DNA of 40,900 bases from Yokenella regensburgei ATCC 49455 (GTDB taxonomy: Bacteria; Pseudomonadota; Gammaproteobacteria; Enterobacterales; Enterobacteriaceae). A program made the translations under genes and the position numbers. Position 1 is the first letter of the stretch, and every line of letters begins with the position of its first letter. The DNA lies in the NCBI RefSeq assembly GCF_000735455.1, contig NZ_JMPS01000022.1, positions 1 to 40,900 of the forward strand, given 5' to 3'. Shown piece by piece: positions 28,921 through 39,127 of the stretch. A model generated the notes under the pieces. It was not told the DNA's origin. It did not search any database and saw only the letters and a list, made by a program, of their open reading frames with translations.

Positions 28921-29910
28921 ATGCAGGGTTCTGTGACAGAGTTTCTAAAACCGCGCCTGGTAGATATCGAGCAAGTGAGTTCGACGCACGCCAAGGTGAC
29001 CCTTGAACCTTTAGAGCGTGGCTTTGGCCATACTCTGGGTAACGCACTGCGCCGTATTCTGCTTTCATCGATGCCGGGTTGCGCGGTGACTGAGGTTGAG
29101 ATTGATGGTGTACTACATGAGTACAGCACCAAAGAAGGCGTTCAGGAAGACATCCTGGAAATCCTGCTCAACCTGAAAGGGCTGGCGGTGAAAGTTCAGG
29201 GTAAAGATGAAGTTATTCTTACTCTGAATAAATCTGGCATTGGCCCTGTAACCGCAGCCGACATTACCCACGACGGTGATGTCGAAATCGTCAAGCCGCA
29301 GCACGTGATCTGCCACCTGACCGATGAGAACGCAGCTATTAGCATGCGTATCAAAGTTCAGCGCGGTCGCGGTTATGTGCCGGCTTCTGCCCGAATTCAT
29401 TCGGAAGAAGATGAGCGCCCAATCGGCCGTCTGCTGGTCGACGCCTGCTACAGCCCTGTAGAGCGTATTGCCTACAATGTTGAAGCAGCGCGTGTAGAAC
29501 AGCGTACCGACCTGGACAAGCTGGTCATCGAAATGGAAACCAACGGCACAATCGATCCTGAAGAGGCGATTCGTCGTGCGGCAACCATCCTGGCAGAACA
29601 ACTGGAAGCTTTCGTTGATTTACGTGATGTACGTCAGCCGGAAGTGAAAGAAGAGAAACCAGAATTCGATCCGATCCTGCTGCGCCCTGTTGACGATCTG
29701 GAATTGACTGTCCGCTCTGCTAACTGCCTTAAGGCAGAAGCTATCCACTATATCGGTGATCTGGTACAGCGTACCGAGGTTGAGTTGCTGAAAACGCCGA
29801 ACCTGGGTAAAAAATCTCTTACTGAGATTAAAGACGTGCTGGCCTCCCGTGGTCTGTCTCTGGGCATGCGCCTGGAAAACTGGCCACCGGCAAGCATTGC
29901 TGACGAGTAA
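28921..29910 (+). CDS. rpoA: RNA polymerase alpha subunit
   Basis: Alpha dimerises to start RNA polymerase assembly and contacts activators and UP elements. The 329-residue product has the N-terminal assembly domain (to about 235), a flexible acidic linker (VKEEKPEFD) and the C-terminal domain with two helix-hairpin-helix motifs. The DNA-contacting Arg of [12 protein letters not shown] (Arg265 by its equal length to E. coli) is present. It can read the A-rich UP element of the rrn promoter at the window end. Confidence 0.99.
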
Positions 29911-29926
29911 CCGGATCACAGGTTAA

Positions 29927-30337
<411 letters not shown>

Positions 30338-30350
30338 TTTGTAGTATCGT

Positions 30351-30378
30351 AAAAAAACCCGCCTCGGCGGGTTTTTTT
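30351..30378 (+). terminator. Terminator at the end of the alpha operon
   Basis: A stem AAACCCGCC/GGCGGGTTT with a short TC-type loop is preceded by A's and followed by a T run, 13 bases after the rplQ stop. The symmetric A and T tracts let it work in both directions. Confidence 0.95.
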
Positions 30379-30445
30379 ATATCCAGCGAATCCCCACCAT
30401 CCTACAATCAGCGTATTCTTTTTGTTCAACCTCTGGAGCCGATGT

Positions 30446-30814
30446 ATGTGGTTGCTTGACCAGTGGGCGGAACGCCATATTCAGGATGCCCAGAAAAAAG
30501 GCGACTTTGAGAACCTCCCCGGCAGCGGTGAGCCCTTAGTCCTTGAAGACGATTCGCACATTCCTGAAGAACTTCGCGCCGGATATCGCCTGCTTAAAAA
30601 TGCCGGTTGTTTGCCCCCTGAACTCGAAGCACGTAAAGAGGCGCTTGCCCTGAACGATCTTCTGAAGAGCGTTCGTAAAGATGAGCCGCAGTATCAGGAG
30701 ATAAGTCGAAGACTGGCACTGCTTGAACTTAAGCTACGTCAGGCGGGTCTCAGTACTGATTTCCTGCAGGGCGAATACAGCGAAAAATTGATGAACAAGA
30801 TTAACGAGGAGTAA
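30446..30814 (+). CDS. yhdN: DUF1992 family protein YhdN
   Basis: The 122-residue product has no proven function. It belongs to the family called DnaJ-homologue subfamily C member 28 conserved domain (DUF1992), with the signature FENLPGSGEPL at about 25-35, and is mostly helical and cytoplasmic. E. coli YhdN has the same length and position. The ATG at 30446 (MWLLDQWAERHI) is chosen over an upstream in-frame TTG at 30422; CTGGAG lies 12-17 bases before it. It sits two bases before zntR, so the two are probably co-transcribed, which gives no clear functional hint. Confidence 0.9.
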   Translation: MWLLDQWAERHIQDAQKKGDFENLPGSGEPLVLEDDSHIPEELRAGYRLLKNAGCLPPELEARKEALALNDLLKSVRKDEPQYQEISRRLALLELKLRQAGLSTDFLQGEYSEKLMNKINEE

Positions 30815-30816
30815 CT

Positions 30817-31233
30817 ATGTATCGTATTGGTGAGCTTGCAAAGCTGGCGGATGTCACGCCGGATACCATTCGCTACTATGAAAAGCAGCAGATGATGGCC
30901 CATGATGTCCGTACTGAAGGCGGGTTTCGTCTGTATACGGATAACGATCTGCAGCGTCTGCGCTTTATCCGTTATGCAAGACAGTTGGGCTTTACACTGG
31001 AATCGATCCGCGAACTTCTGTCGATCCGCATCGATCCTGAACACCATACTTGCCAGGAGTCCAAGGGGATTGTGCAGGCTCGTTTGAGTGAGGTTGAAGC
31101 GCGTATCGAAGAGCTGCAGTCAATGCGTCGGTCGTTGCAACGGCTGAATGATGCCTGTTGTGGTAGTGCACACAGCAGCGTCTATTGTTCTATTCTTGAA
31201 GCCCTGGAACAGGGAGCGAGTACACCACGTTGA
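30817..31233 (+). CDS. zntR: Zn(II)-responsive transcriptional activator ZntR
   Basis: ZntR is a MerR-family dimer that, with zinc bound, untwists the zntA promoter to switch on zinc export. The 138-residue product has the N-terminal winged helix-turn-helix (IGELAKLADVTPDTIRYYEK), a long dimerisation helix and the metal loop. The zinc ligands C79, C114, C115, H119 and C124 are all present. The E. coli protein, as I recall it, is 141 residues and ends in an extra Cys that is missing here. The zntA target is outside this window. Confidence 0.96.
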   Translation: MYRIGELAKLADVTPDTIRYYEKQQMMAHDVRTEGGFRLYTDNDLQRLRFIRYARQLGFTLESIRELLSIRIDPEHHTCQESKGIVQARLSEVEARIEELQSMRRSLQRLNDACCGSAHSSVYCSILEALEQGASTPR

Positions 31234-31258
31234 TTCGCAATAGCGGCAGGATTATACT
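31230..31258 (+). promoter_or_regulatory. Probable arfA promoter
   Basis: TTGATT at 31230-31235 and TATACT at 31253-31258 are separated by exactly 17 bases. The -35 overlaps the last bases of zntR, and transcription would start near 31265, about 26 bases before the arfA ATG. Confidence 0.7.
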
Positions 31259-31290
31259 GCAGCCGTTTGAACACACAATCTGGAGAGTCT

Positions 31291-31497
31291 ATGAGCCACT
31301 ATCAGCATCGTAAAGGGCAGATAAAGGACAATGCTATCGAAGCATTATTACACGACCCGCTGTTTCGCCAGCGTGTAGAGAAGAATAAGAAAGGGAAAGG
31401 GAGTTATCTACGTAAAGGAAAACACGGCAACAGAGGTAACTGGGAGGCCAGTGGCAAGAGAGCAAATGCTTTTTTACCACTGGCCTTCTGGTTTTAA
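31291..31497 (+). CDS. arfA: Alternative ribosome-rescue factor A
   Basis: ArfA rescues ribosomes stalled on non-stop mRNAs by recruiting release factor RF2, as a backup to tmRNA. The 68-residue product starts [20 protein letters not shown] and contains the basic functional segment [22 protein letters not shown]. The hydrophobic tail (FLPLAFWF) marks the full-length form, which is unstable. The active form is known to arise from an mRNA cut or terminated within the 3' hairpin and lacks this tail. The ATG at 31291 follows TGGAGAG; an upstream ATG is not needed. Known E. coli ArfA has 72 residues. Confidence 0.95.
   Translation: MSHYQHRKGQIKDNAIEALLHDPLFRQRVEKNKKGKGSYLRKGKHGNRGNWEASGKRANAFLPLAFWF
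31445..31486 (+). promoter_or_regulatory. Intragenic arfA hairpin (RNase III/terminator switch)
   Basis: A ten-base perfect stem (31445-31454 with 31477-31486) encloses 22 bases that hold a smaller stem AGC/GCT and a T tract (31470-31475). It lies inside the end of arfA. In E. coli, RNase III cutting or termination here makes arfA mRNA non-stop, so that ArfA builds up only when tmRNA fails. Confidence 0.85.
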
Positions 31498-31506
31498 CGC
31501 TCCAGA

Positions 31507-31917
31507 TCAGGAACGGTCTTTTTGTTCTTTTAACAGATCACGAATTTCAGTAAGCAGTACTTCTTCTTTCGTCGGAACAGGATCGGCAGCTGGCTCTTCT
31601 TTCTTACGATTCAACTGATTGATAGCTTTGATGGCCATAAAAATAGCGAATGCCACAATCACGAAGTCGAAGATATTCTGAATAAATACACCGTAATGCA
31701 TGACCACTGCAGGTACATCGCCCTGTGCGGCACGCAATGTGACGGCAAACTGCTTAAAGTCGACACCGCCGATTAACAAGCCCAACGGTGGCATAATGAT
31801 ATCGGCAACCAGCGATGAAACAATCTTGCCGAATGCAGCACCAATAATTACACCGACGGCTAAATCAACCACGTTCCCGCGCATCGCGAAGTCGCGAAAC
31901 TCTTTAATAATGCTCAT
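31507..31917 (-). CDS. mscL: Large-conductance mechanosensitive channel MscL
   Basis: MscL is a homopentameric inner-membrane pore that opens at near-lytic tension to release solutes. The 136-residue product equals E. coli MscL in length. It has the amphipathic N-terminal helix ([15 protein letters not shown]), the pore-lining first membrane segment [18 protein letters not shown] with its glycine-rich gate, a periplasmic loop, a second membrane segment near 75-97, and the charged C-terminal bundle ([10 protein letters not shown]...[10 protein letters not shown]). It converges on arfA with nine bases between the stops. Confidence 0.98.
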   Translation of the reverse strand: MSIIKEFRDFAMRGNVVDLAVGVIIGAAFGKIVSSLVADIIMPPLGLLIGGVDFKQFAVTLRAAQGDVPAVVMHYGVFIQNIFDFVIVAFAIFMAIKAINQLNRKKEEPAADPVPTKEEVLLTEIRDLLKEQKDRS

Positions 31918-32024
31918 TTTCTTCTCCCTGGAAAGCTGACGTTAATAAGTTTAACAAATGTTAAGGCAATTTCCATTTATCGATTGTGTTTGGTTGAATA
32001 ATTTAAACCGCAATAAATACAAGG

Positions 32025-32053
32025 TAATAAAAAAGGGTGCCGAAAAGCACCCT
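32025..32053 (-). terminator. Terminator after trkA
   Basis: Read on the minus strand, a seven-base stem (32047-32053 with 32034-32040) with a six-base loop runs into a T-rich tract. It starts seven bases after the trkA stop and ends the def-fmt-rsmB-trkA operon. Confidence 0.88.
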
Positions 32054-32059
32054 CGATAA

Positions 32060-33436
32060 TTAGAGGAAAAAGGGACTGGGCTGGAACAGACGCTCTACGT
32101 CGGTAATAAACTTTTTATCGGTCAGGAACATAATAACGTGGTCACCCTGCTCGATGCGTAAGTTGTCATTGGCGATCATCACATCGTTACCGCGAACCAC
32201 CGCACCAATAATGGTTCCTGGCGGCAGTTTAATTTCGTCAATTACGCGACCAACCACTCGGGACGTCGTTTCATCACCGTGGGCGACTGCCTCAATAGCT
32301 TCCGCAACGCCACGGCGCAGGGAAGAAACTCCTACGATATCTGCTTTACGCACATGGCTTAGCAAGGCTGAAATGGTGGCTTGCTGCGGGGAGATCGCAA
32401 TATCGATAACGCTACCCTGTACCAGATCAACATAGGCTTTACGCTGGATTAGCACCATCACCTTCTTGGCACCCATACGCTTGGCGAGCATCGCTGACAT
32501 GATGTTAGCTTCGTCATCGTTAGTGACGGCGATAAACAGATCGACCTGATCGATATGTTCTTCCATCAGCAATTCTTGATCCGAAGCGTCACCAAAGAAG
32601 ACGATCGTATTCTGCAGCTTTTCCGCAAGCTCCGCAGCGCGCTGCTGATCGCGTTCGATAAGCTTAACGCTGTAATCTTTTTCCAGCCGATGAGCCAGCC
32701 CTGCACCGATGTTGCCACCACCGACTAACATAATGCGTTTGTAGGGTTTTTCCAGACGCTGGAGTTCACTCATGACCGCGCGGATATGCTGTGAAGCGGC
32801 AATGAAAAAGACTTCATCGCCTGCTTCGACAATAGTTGAACCCTGGGGGCGAATCGGAGTGTCGTGACGGAAAATAGCGGCCACACGTGTATCAATATGC
32901 GGCATGTGCTCACGCATAGTGGAGAGTGCGTTACCAACCAGCGGCCCGCCATAATAGGCTTTTACCACGGCGAGGCTGACTTTCCCTTCGGCAAAATTCA
33001 CCACCTGCAGTGCGCCAGGATACTCAATTAAGCGATAGATGCTGTCGATAACCAGCTGTTCAGGTGCGATCAAGTGATCGATTGGCACAGCCTCAGAGTG
33101 GAACAGTTTATCGGCATCGCGAACATAGTCGGGGGCGCGGATACGAGCAATGCGATTTGGGGTATTGAACAGTGAAAAGGCGACCTGACAGGCCACCATG
33201 TTTGTTTCATCTGAACTGGTTACCGCGACGAGCATGTCTGCGTCGTCCGCACCGGCCTCACGTAATACACGGGGGTGGGAACCATGCCCCTGTACAACAC
33301 GAAGATCGAATTTGTCCTGTAACGTACGCAGGCGATCGCCATTCGTATCGACAACGGTGATATCGTTGTTCTCGCCAACCAGGTTTTCTGCCAGTGTGCC
33401 GCCAACCTGGCCTGCACCCAGAATGATAATTTTCAT
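32060..33436 (-). CDS. trkA: Trk potassium uptake regulator TrkA
   Basis: TrkA is the peripheral cytoplasmic gating protein of the TrkG/TrkH potassium transporters. The 458-residue product is duplicated: each half has an NAD(H)-binding Rossmann domain ([13 protein letters not shown] at residues 7-19 and [13 protein letters not shown] near 239) followed by a TrkA-C domain. Length equals the E. coli protein. It lies 21 bases after rsmB and is the last gene of the operon. No transporter subunit is encoded here; that is usual, since trkH and trkG lie elsewhere. Confidence 0.98.
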   Translation of the reverse strand: MKIIILGAGQVGGTLAENLVGENNDITVVDTNGDRLRTLQDKFDLRVVQGHGSHPRVLREAGADDADMLVAVTSSDETNMVACQVAFSLFNTPNRIARIRAPDYVRDADKLFHSEAVPIDHLIAPEQLVIDSIYRLIEYPGALQVVNFAEGKVSLAVVKAYYGGPLVGNALSTMREHMPHIDTRVAAIFRHDTPIRPQGSTIVEAGDEVFFIAASQHIRAVMSELQRLEKPYKRIMLVGGGNIGAGLAHRLEKDYSVKLIERDQQRAAELAEKLQNTIVFFGDASDQELLMEEHIDQVDLFIAVTNDDEANIMSAMLAKRMGAKKVMVLIQRKAYVDLVQGSVIDIAISPQQATISALLSHVRKADIVGVSSLRRGVAEAIEAVAHGDETTSRVVGRVIDEIKLPPGTIIGAVVRGNDVMIANDNLRIEQGDHVIMFLTDKKFITDVERLFQPSPFFL

Positions 33437-33457
33437 CAGCAGCGATCCGTTAGTTCA

Positions 33458-34747
33458 TCATTTCTTGATTAGCTTAGCGTAAAAGAAGCCATCGCCGTCT
33501 TCTGCGCCCGGCAGGTTCTGTATGCCAGGTTGTTCCTGAGTACCGGTGTCACTGAGTACCGCATCCGGTGTCCGCTCGAGGAAGGCCCGAACCTGTTCGC
33601 AGTTTTCTTCAGGGAGAATAGAACAGGTTGCGTAAACCAACGTGCCACCAGATTTCAGATGCGGCCATATTGCATCCAGAATTTCGCGCTGCAGACCGGC
33701 AAGTTCAGGGATATCACGATCGCGGCGTAGCCATTTAATATCCGGATGGCGACGAATTACGCCTGTTGCCGAGCAGGGAGCATCGAGCAGAATGCGATCA
33801 AACTGCTGTTCGCCGCACCACTGCGCTGGATAGCGACCATCACCCTGTTTAACCTGTGCTTTCATGCCCAGGCGTTTGAGGTTGTCATAAACGCGGGAAA
33901 GGCGAGCTTCATCGACGTCGACTGCCAGAACGTTTGCTTCAGGTGCCACTTCGAGAATATGTGTCGTTTTGCCACCGGGTGCAGCACATAAATCGAGGAT
34001 CTGCTCCCCGTTTTCCGGCGTAAGCCAGGTCATGCAACCTTGTGCTGAAGCGTCCTGCACTGTTACCCAGCCGTCATCAAAACCTGGAAGTGCGTGAACC
34101 GGTGCCGGGGTTTCCAGTCTGACGGCATCCGGGTAGTCCGGATGGGGGAAACCGTTTAATCCTGCTTCTTCCAGCAATTGCATCCAGGCATCGCGGCTGT
34201 GATGGTTGCGGTTAACGCGCAGCCACATCGGAGGGCGCTGATTGTTTGCCTCGACGATGGATTCCCACTGCTGCGGGTAGGCGTTCTTGATGCGTTTCAG
34301 GAGCCAGGAAGGGTGCAGGAAGCGGGTCTCATTTTGTGCAAATTCGGCCAGCAGTTCCTCTTGCTGACGCTGAAACTGACGTAGCACACCGTTGATAAGC
34401 CCTTTCAACTGTGGACGTTTAACCGCAACGGCTCCTTCCACCGTTTCAGCCAGTGCGGCGTGGGCAGGAATTCTGGTATACAGCAGTTGATAAAAGCCAA
34501 CAATGATCAGGTAATGGATAGTGCGCTGCTTACCGGTCATCGGACGGGCCATCAGCTTTGTCACCAGCCAGTTCAGCTGCGGCAGGGTACGTAACACGCC
34601 GTAGCACAGCTCCTGCAGCAGCGCTTTATCTTTATCCGAGACTTTTTGCTGTAGCGGCGGCAAAACGTTGCTGAGAGACTGCCCATTCTCAACAACCTGT
34701 TCCAGAGCCTGCGCTGCAAGACTGCGTAAATTTAGATTTTTTTTCAT
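33458..34747 (-). CDS. rsmB: 16S rRNA m5C967 methyltransferase RsmB
   Basis: RsmB methylates C967 of 16S rRNA in the 30S head. From the ATG at 34747 ([13 protein letters not shown]) it has 429 residues, as in E. coli; an in-frame ATG at 34777 lies inside the upstream hairpin and is rejected. It has an N-terminal NusB-like domain, the SAM-binding motif [13 protein letters not shown], the catalytic DAPCSATG with its Cys, and the second Cys in [11 protein letters not shown]. The two-cysteine mechanism is therefore intact. Confidence 0.97.
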   Translation of the reverse strand: MKKNLNLRSLAAQALEQVVENGQSLSNVLPPLQQKVSDKDKALLQELCYGVLRTLPQLNWLVTKLMARPMTGKQRTIHYLIIVGFYQLLYTRIPAHAALAETVEGAVAVKRPQLKGLINGVLRQFQRQQEELLAEFAQNETRFLHPSWLLKRIKNAYPQQWESIVEANNQRPPMWLRVNRNHHSRDAWMQLLEEAGLNGFPHPDYPDAVRLETPAPVHALPGFDDGWVTVQDASAQGCMTWLTPENGEQILDLCAAPGGKTTHILEVAPEANVLAVDVDEARLSRVYDNLKRLGMKAQVKQGDGRYPAQWCGEQQFDRILLDAPCSATGVIRRHPDIKWLRRDRDIPELAGLQREILDAIWPHLKSGGTLVYATCSILPEENCEQVRAFLERTPDAVLSDTGTQEQPGIQNLPGAEDGDGFFYAKLIKK

Positions 34748-34760
34748 AACCGCAAAAATA

Positions 34761-34783
34761 AAAAGGCCCGGGAACACCGGGCT
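34761..34783 (-). terminator. Terminator-like hairpin between fmt and rsmB
   Basis: On the minus strand, a GC-only six-base stem (34777-34782 with 34766-34771) with a five-base loop is followed by CTTTTT. It stands inside an otherwise continuous operon, 19 bases after the fmt stop. Confidence 0.6.
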
Positions 34784-34801
34784 GATTGTCGTGGCCGAAT
34801 A

Positions 34802-35749
34802 TCAGGCGAGACGGTTGCCAGGAATAAACCATTCCCGACGTGAGTTCAGCAGATCCTGAGCGCTCATCGCTTTTTTGCCGGCAGGCTGTAGCGATAGCAG
34901 GTTAAGGATACCTTTACCGGTAGCGACCTGAATTCCCTGTTTGTTAGCATCAACAATGGTACCCGGATCGGCGCTGGTCTCGGCGTCAATTACCGATGCT
35001 TGCCATATTTTCACCGGCTGCTCATCGATAACGACATAGCTCATCGGCCAGGGGTTAAATGCGCGGATGCAGCGTTCAAGCTGTTCAGCAGGCAGAGACC
35101 AGTCGATGCGGGCTTCTTCTTTACTCAGCTTCTCGGCATAGGTCACCAGTGACTCATCCTGAACTTCAGGTGCAGCACGATGGTTGGCAAGCTGATTCAG
35201 CGTTTCCAGCAGGCCGTTCGGACCGAGCTCAGCAAGCTTATCGTACAGCGATGCGCTGGTATCTTCGGCCGTGATGGGGCAGGAGAGCTTAAACAGCATG
35301 TCGCCGGTATCAAGGCCAACATCCATTTGCATAATAGTCACGCCGGTTTCTTGGTCACCCGCCCAGAGCGCGCGCTGAATAGGTGCAGCACCGCGCCAGC
35401 GCGGGAGGAGAGAACCATGCACGTTGATACAACCGAGGCGTGGCATATCCAGAACTGCTTTTGGCAGGATGAGCCCATAGGCGACAACGACCATGACGTC
35501 AGCGTTCAGGTCGGCAACGAGCTGCTGGTTTTCCTGCGGGCGTAACGAAACCGGTTGGAAAACCGGCAGACCTTTTTCTTCCGCCAGCGCTTTTACCGGG
35601 CTCAGCATCAGCTTTTTGCCACGGCCTGCCGGGCGATCGGGCTGGGTAAACACGCCGACAATCTGATGTTCAGACGACAACAGCGCGTCAAGATGACGCG
35701 CTGCAAAGTCAGGTGTACCCGCAAAAATAATACGTAGTGAGTCTGACAC
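34802..35749 (-). CDS. fmt: Methionyl-tRNA formyltransferase
   Basis: Fmt transfers a formyl group from 10-formyltetrahydrofolate to initiator Met-tRNA. The 315-residue product equals the E. coli length. The catalytic core [17 protein letters not shown] holds the essential Asn and His with the SLLPRWRG loop, and [10 protein letters not shown] holds the catalytic Asp. The C-terminal tRNA-binding domain follows. It starts 14 bases after def, whose product removes the same formyl group after translation, a classic pairing. Confidence 0.98.
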   Translation of the reverse strand: MSDSLRIIFAGTPDFAARHLDALLSSEHQIVGVFTQPDRPAGRGKKLMLSPVKALAEEKGLPVFQPVSLRPQENQQLVADLNADVMVVVAYGLILPKAVLDMPRLGCINVHGSLLPRWRGAAPIQRALWAGDQETGVTIMQMDVGLDTGDMLFKLSCPITAEDTSASLYDKLAELGPNGLLETLNQLANHRAAPEVQDESLVTYAEKLSKEEARIDWSLPAEQLERCIRAFNPWPMSYVVIDEQPVKIWQASVIDAETSADPGTIVDANKQGIQVATGKGILNLLSLQPAGKKAMSAQDLLNSRREWFIPGNRLA

Positions 35750-35763
35750 GTTGGTGATTATCC

Positions 35764-36273
35764 TTAAGCTCGCGCGTTTAAACGGTCGAGTTTTTCCACT
35801 TTCTGACGAATGCGTTGCTGTTTCAGCGGCGACAAATAGTCGATGAACAGCTTGCCAACCAGGTGGTCCATTTCATGCTGGATACAAATAGCCAGCAGAC
35901 CATCGGCTTCCAGTTCGAACGGTTTGCCGTCGCGATCCAGAGCGCTGATTTTCACTGTCTCAGCACGAGGTACCAGAGCGCGCTGCTCGGGAATTGACAG
36001 GCAACCTTCTTCAATGCCCGTTTCACCGCTCTTCTCGAGCAGCGTCGGGTTAATCAGTACCAGACGTTCGTCGCGATTTTCCGAAACGTCGATAACGATA
36101 ATTCGCTGATGGATATCCACCTGCGTTGCCGCGAGGCCAATGCCTTCTTCGGCGTACATGGTATCGAACATATCATCAACGATACGCTGAATATCTGCAT
36201 TCACTTCTTTGACCGGCTCTGCGACTTTGCGAAGACGCTCGTCCGGAATATGTAACACATGCAAAACTGCCAT
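35764..36273 (-). CDS. def: Peptide deformylase
   Basis: Def removes the N-formyl group from new proteins with an Fe(II) centre. The 169-residue product has the three motifs: GIGLAATQV (45-53), EGCLS with metal ligand C91, and QHEMDH with H133, E134 and H137. It is the first gene of the minus-strand operon, and its start diverges from dprA. Confidence 0.99.
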   Translation of the reverse strand: MAVLHVLHIPDERLRKVAEPVKEVNADIQRIVDDMFDTMYAEEGIGLAATQVDIHQRIIVIDVSENRDERLVLINPTLLEKSGETGIEEGCLSIPEQRALVPRAETVKISALDRDGKPFELEADGLLAICIQHEMDHLVGKLFIDYLSPLKQQRIRQKVEKLDRLNARA

Positions 36274-36318
36274 AAATCTCCAGAGTCGTGTTCAGGAGTT
36301 GAAAAGATTATGTCCTCT

Positions 36319-36348
36319 ATTCTAGACAAAACACCACCCGATTGACAG
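36319..36348 (-). promoter_or_regulatory. Possible def operon promoter
   Basis: On the minus strand, CTGTCA (36348-36343) and TAGAAT (36324-36319) are separated by 18 bases. The site lies 46 bases before the def start, and the -10 is good. It is inferred from sequence only. Confidence 0.5.
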
Positions 36349-36401
36349 CATCACTGACCAATCGCAAGGATTGCCAGAGCCGCCTGTGGCAGGGAGATCG
36401 G

Positions 36402-37532
36402 ATGATATCGACAGAGGTAGTTTTACGCCTGATAGCCGTCATGGATTTGTATGGTGACAGGATGCTAAAGCTCATCAATACGTTAACGCCAGTACCAGCG
36501 TCAGAGATCGATTATTCACTGTTGCAACGGGTGGGGCTTAGCGCAAAACAGGCACAGCGTTTTCTGGCAGTGACGGAACGGGAGATTGAGCACAGCCTGC
36601 ACTGGCTTGAGCACCCGGAGCACCATTTGCTGTTGGCGGATGACGAGAGTTATCCGGGCGCTCTTCGGGCTATCGCCGATTATCCTGCTGCGCTGCTGGT
36701 TGAAGGCAGGCTGGAACCGTTGTGCTCGGTGCAGCTGGCAGTTGTGGGGAGTAGGGTACCTTCGTGGTACGGCGAACGCTGGGGACGCTATTTTTGCGAG
36801 TCGCTGGCATGCCGTGGATTAACAATAACCAGCGGACTGGCGTTGGGCATTGATGGCGTCGCACACCGGGCAGCACTGAGTAGTGAGGGGAAAACTATTG
36901 CAGTACTGGGAAGTGGGTTAACCAGTATCTACCCGCGTCGGCATGTGTCGCTTGCCAGACAGATTGTTGCAAAGGGTGGTGCGCTTGTTTCCGAATTTCC
37001 TTTATCTGAGCCTCCATTGGCGCGTCACTTCCCCCGGCGTAACCGAATCATCAGCGGACTCAGTCAGGGGGTACTGGTCATCGAAGCGGCACTGAAAAGT
37101 GGCTCATTGGTAACGGCGCGCTGCGCAGCCGATCAAGGAAGGGAGGTTTTCGCGATCCCAGGGCCCTTAGGAAACCCAGGAGCAGAGGGGCCGCACTGGC
37201 TAATTCGCCAGGGGGCTACGCTTGTGAGCACGCCGGAAGAGATCCTTGAAAATTTGCAATATGGGCTGCAATGGCTGCCAGATGAGACTGAAAAATCAAA
37301 TTATTCACCGGATCACCTGGGTGTGGCATTGCCATTTCCTGAGCTCCTGGCTAACGTAGGAGATGAGGTAACACCTGTTGACGTCGTCGCTGAACGTGCC
37401 GGCCAACCTGTGCCAGTAACGGTGGCCCAGCTACTCGAACTGGAGTTAGCAGGATGGATCGCAGCTGTACCCGGCGGCTATGTCCGATTGAGGAGGGCAT
37501 GCCATGTTCGACGTACTAATGTATTTGTTTGA
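36402..37532 (+). CDS. dprA: DNA-processing protein DprA (Smf)
   Basis: DprA binds incoming single-stranded DNA and loads RecA during natural transformation; in enterobacteria its role is less clear. From the ATG at 36402 the product has 376 residues (E. coli 374), with CAGGGAG 10 bases before; an ATG at 36342 is poor. It has a SAM-like N-terminal domain, the Rossmann-like core ([30 protein letters not shown]) and a C-terminal winged-helix domain that is almost identical to E. coli, while the first 130 residues differ much more. It overlaps smg by 29 bases. Confidence 0.96.
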   Translation: MISTEVVLRLIAVMDLYGDRMLKLINTLTPVPASEIDYSLLQRVGLSAKQAQRFLAVTEREIEHSLHWLEHPEHHLLLADDESYPGALRAIADYPAALLVEGRLEPLCSVQLAVVGSRVPSWYGERWGRYFCESLACRGLTITSGLALGIDGVAHRAALSSEGKTIAVLGSGLTSIYPRRHVSLARQIVAKGGALVSEFPLSEPPLARHFPRRNRIISGLSQGVLVIEAALKSGSLVTARCAADQGREVFAIPGPLGNPGAEGPHWLIRQGATLVSTPEEILENLQYGLQWLPDETEKSNYSPDHLGVALPFPELLANVGDEVTPVDVVAERAGQPVPVTVAQLLELELAGWIAAVPGGYVRLRRACHVRRTNVFV

Positions 37533-37977
37533 GACTTACATCCACAACGAAGCTGAAATGCGCGTGGATCAGGACAAACTGACGCGGGATCTCACCGACG
37601 CCGGTTTTGATCGTGAGGACATTTATAACGCGCTACTGTGGCTGGAAAAGCTCGCTGACTATCAGGAAGGCCTCGCCGAACCGATGCAGCTCGCTTCTGA
37701 TCCACTCTCTCTTCGCATTTATACCGAAGAAGAGTGTCAACGGCTGGATGCCAGTTGCCGGGGATTCTTGTTATTCCTGGAGCAGATTCAGGTGCTAAAC
37801 CTCGAAACGCGTGAAATGGTGATTGAGCGCGTCATGGCACTGGATACCGCAGATTTCGATCTGGAAGACCTGAAATGGGTCATTCTGATGGTGCTGTTTA
37901 ATATCCCAGGCTGTGAAAACGCGTATCAGCAGATGGAAGAATTACTCTTTGAAGTGAATGAAGGTATGCTGCACTAA
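37504..37977 (+). CDS. smg: DUF494 family protein Smg
   Basis: The 157-residue acidic, mostly helical product is the conserved gammaproteobacterial Smg protein, whose function is unknown. The start [23 protein letters not shown] is typical. The gene begins inside the dprA coding end, behind AGGAGG at 37491-37496, so the two genes are translationally coupled. No catalytic motif or membrane segment is visible, and neighbours give no firm hint of its role. Confidence 0.95.
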   Translation: MFDVLMYLFETYIHNEAEMRVDQDKLTRDLTDAGFDREDIYNALLWLEKLADYQEGLAEPMQLASDPLSLRIYTEEECQRLDASCRGFLLFLEQIQVLNLETREMVIERVMALDTADFDLEDLKWVILMVLFNIPGCENAYQQMEELLFEVNEGMLH

Positions 37978-38003
37978 TCATTTATGCAGCAGTAAGAGTT
38001 GTT

Positions 38004-38546
38004 ATGGCCAAATCAGCACTGTTTTCGGTGCCCAAAAATGAGCCCTGCCCTCAGTGTGGGGCCGAACTGGTTATCCGTTCCGGGAAACACGGTCCGTTTC
38101 TCGGCTGTTCCCATTATCCAGAATGTGACTATGTCCGTCCCCTGAAGAGTCAGGCGGACGGACATATTGTTAAAGTTCTGGAGGGGCAGCTTTGCCCGCT
38201 TTGCAATGCAGAACTGGTTCTACGCCAGGGGCGTTTCGGTATGTTTATCGGCTGTAGTCGCTATCCGGAATGCCAGCATACCGAGGTCATCGATAAACCG
38301 GATGACACCTCTATTACTTGCCCGCAGTGTCAGCGCGGCCAGCTTGTACAGCGTCGTTCGCGTTATGGGAAAACATTCCACTCCTGCGATCGCTATCCAG
38401 ACTGTCAGTTTGTCATCAATTTTAAACCGGTAGCGGGTGAATGCCCTGAATGTCATTATCCGTTACTGATAGAGAAGAAAACCGCGCAGGGCGTAAAGCG
38501 TTTCTGTGCCAGTAAACAATGTGGAAAGCCGATAACGGCGGAATAA
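38004..38546 (+). CDS. yrdD: Topoisomerase-I-type zinc-ribbon protein YrdD
   Basis: The 180-residue product is built almost wholly of zinc ribbons like those at the C-terminus of topoisomerase I. Four modules are visible, each beginning CPxC ([32 protein letters not shown]); the first three have the repeated GxFxGCxxYPEC-type second half. It has no topoisomerase catalytic part and probably binds single-stranded DNA or RNA. It lies 26 bases after smg and four before tsaC. Confidence 0.94.
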   Translation: MAKSALFSVPKNEPCPQCGAELVIRSGKHGPFLGCSHYPECDYVRPLKSQADGHIVKVLEGQLCPLCNAELVLRQGRFGMFIGCSRYPECQHTEVIDKPDDTSITCPQCQRGQLVQRRSRYGKTFHSCDRYPDCQFVINFKPVAGECPECHYPLLIEKKTAQGVKRFCASKQCGKPITAE

Positions 38547-38550
38547 ACCC

Positions 38551-39123
38551 GTGAATAAGAACCTGCCATCAGACTCCGTGTCCCATGCCGTCGCGGTGCT
38601 GAATAAAGAAGAAGTCATCGCCTATCCAACAGAAGCGGTATTCGGTGTCGGTTGCGATCCTGACAGCGAAGCCGCCGTGATGAAGCTGCTGGATCTGAAA
38701 CAGCGCCCGGTAGAGAAAGGATTGATCCTGATTGCTGCCGACTACGAGCAGCTCAAGCCTTATATAGATGATGCCATGCTGTCCCCGGCGCAACGGGAAG
38801 CAGTATTTAGCTGTTGGCCAGGCCCGGTGACGTTTGTGTTCCCGGCGAAAGCCAGCACACCGCGCTGGCTGACAGGCCGTTTTGATTCTTTGGCCGTGCG
38901 CGTGACCGACCACCCGCTGGTGGTGGAATTGTGCCGGGCTTACGGGAAACCGCTGGTGTCCACCAGTGCTAATTTGACCGGGCAGCCGCCGTGCCGTACA
39001 ACCGAAGAGGTGCGTCTGCAGTTTGGTGACCGCTTCCCAGTGGTAGATGGCGAGACCGGCGGCCGTCTGAACCCTTCTGAAATCCGTGATGCCCTGACGG
39101 GCGAACGCTTCCGCCAGGGATAA
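38551..39123 (+). CDS. tsaC: Threonylcarbamoyl-AMP synthase TsaC
   Basis: TsaC makes threonylcarbamoyl-AMP from threonine, bicarbonate and ATP, the first step of the t6A37 tRNA modification. The 190-residue product starts with GTG, like many annotated versions. It has the YrdC-fold motifs [13 protein letters not shown], the basic KQRPVEKGL and the STSAN loop. The partner genes tsaB, tsaD and tsaE are not here. It lies four bases before aroE. Confidence 0.97.
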   Translation: MNKNLPSDSVSHAVAVLNKEEVIAYPTEAVFGVGCDPDSEAAVMKLLDLKQRPVEKGLILIAADYEQLKPYIDDAMLSPAQREAVFSCWPGPVTFVFPAKASTPRWLTGRFDSLAVRVTDHPLVVELCRAYGKPLVSTSANLTGQPPCRTTEEVRLQFGDRFPVVDGETGGRLNPSEIRDALTGERFRQG

Positions 39124-39127
39124 GAGA

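Noticed and set aside
36342-36401. An earlier dprA start at 36342 adding 20 residues
   Set aside because: The extra residues have no homology to E. coli DprA and would overlap the probable def promoter; the ATG at 36402 has a good ribosome binding site.
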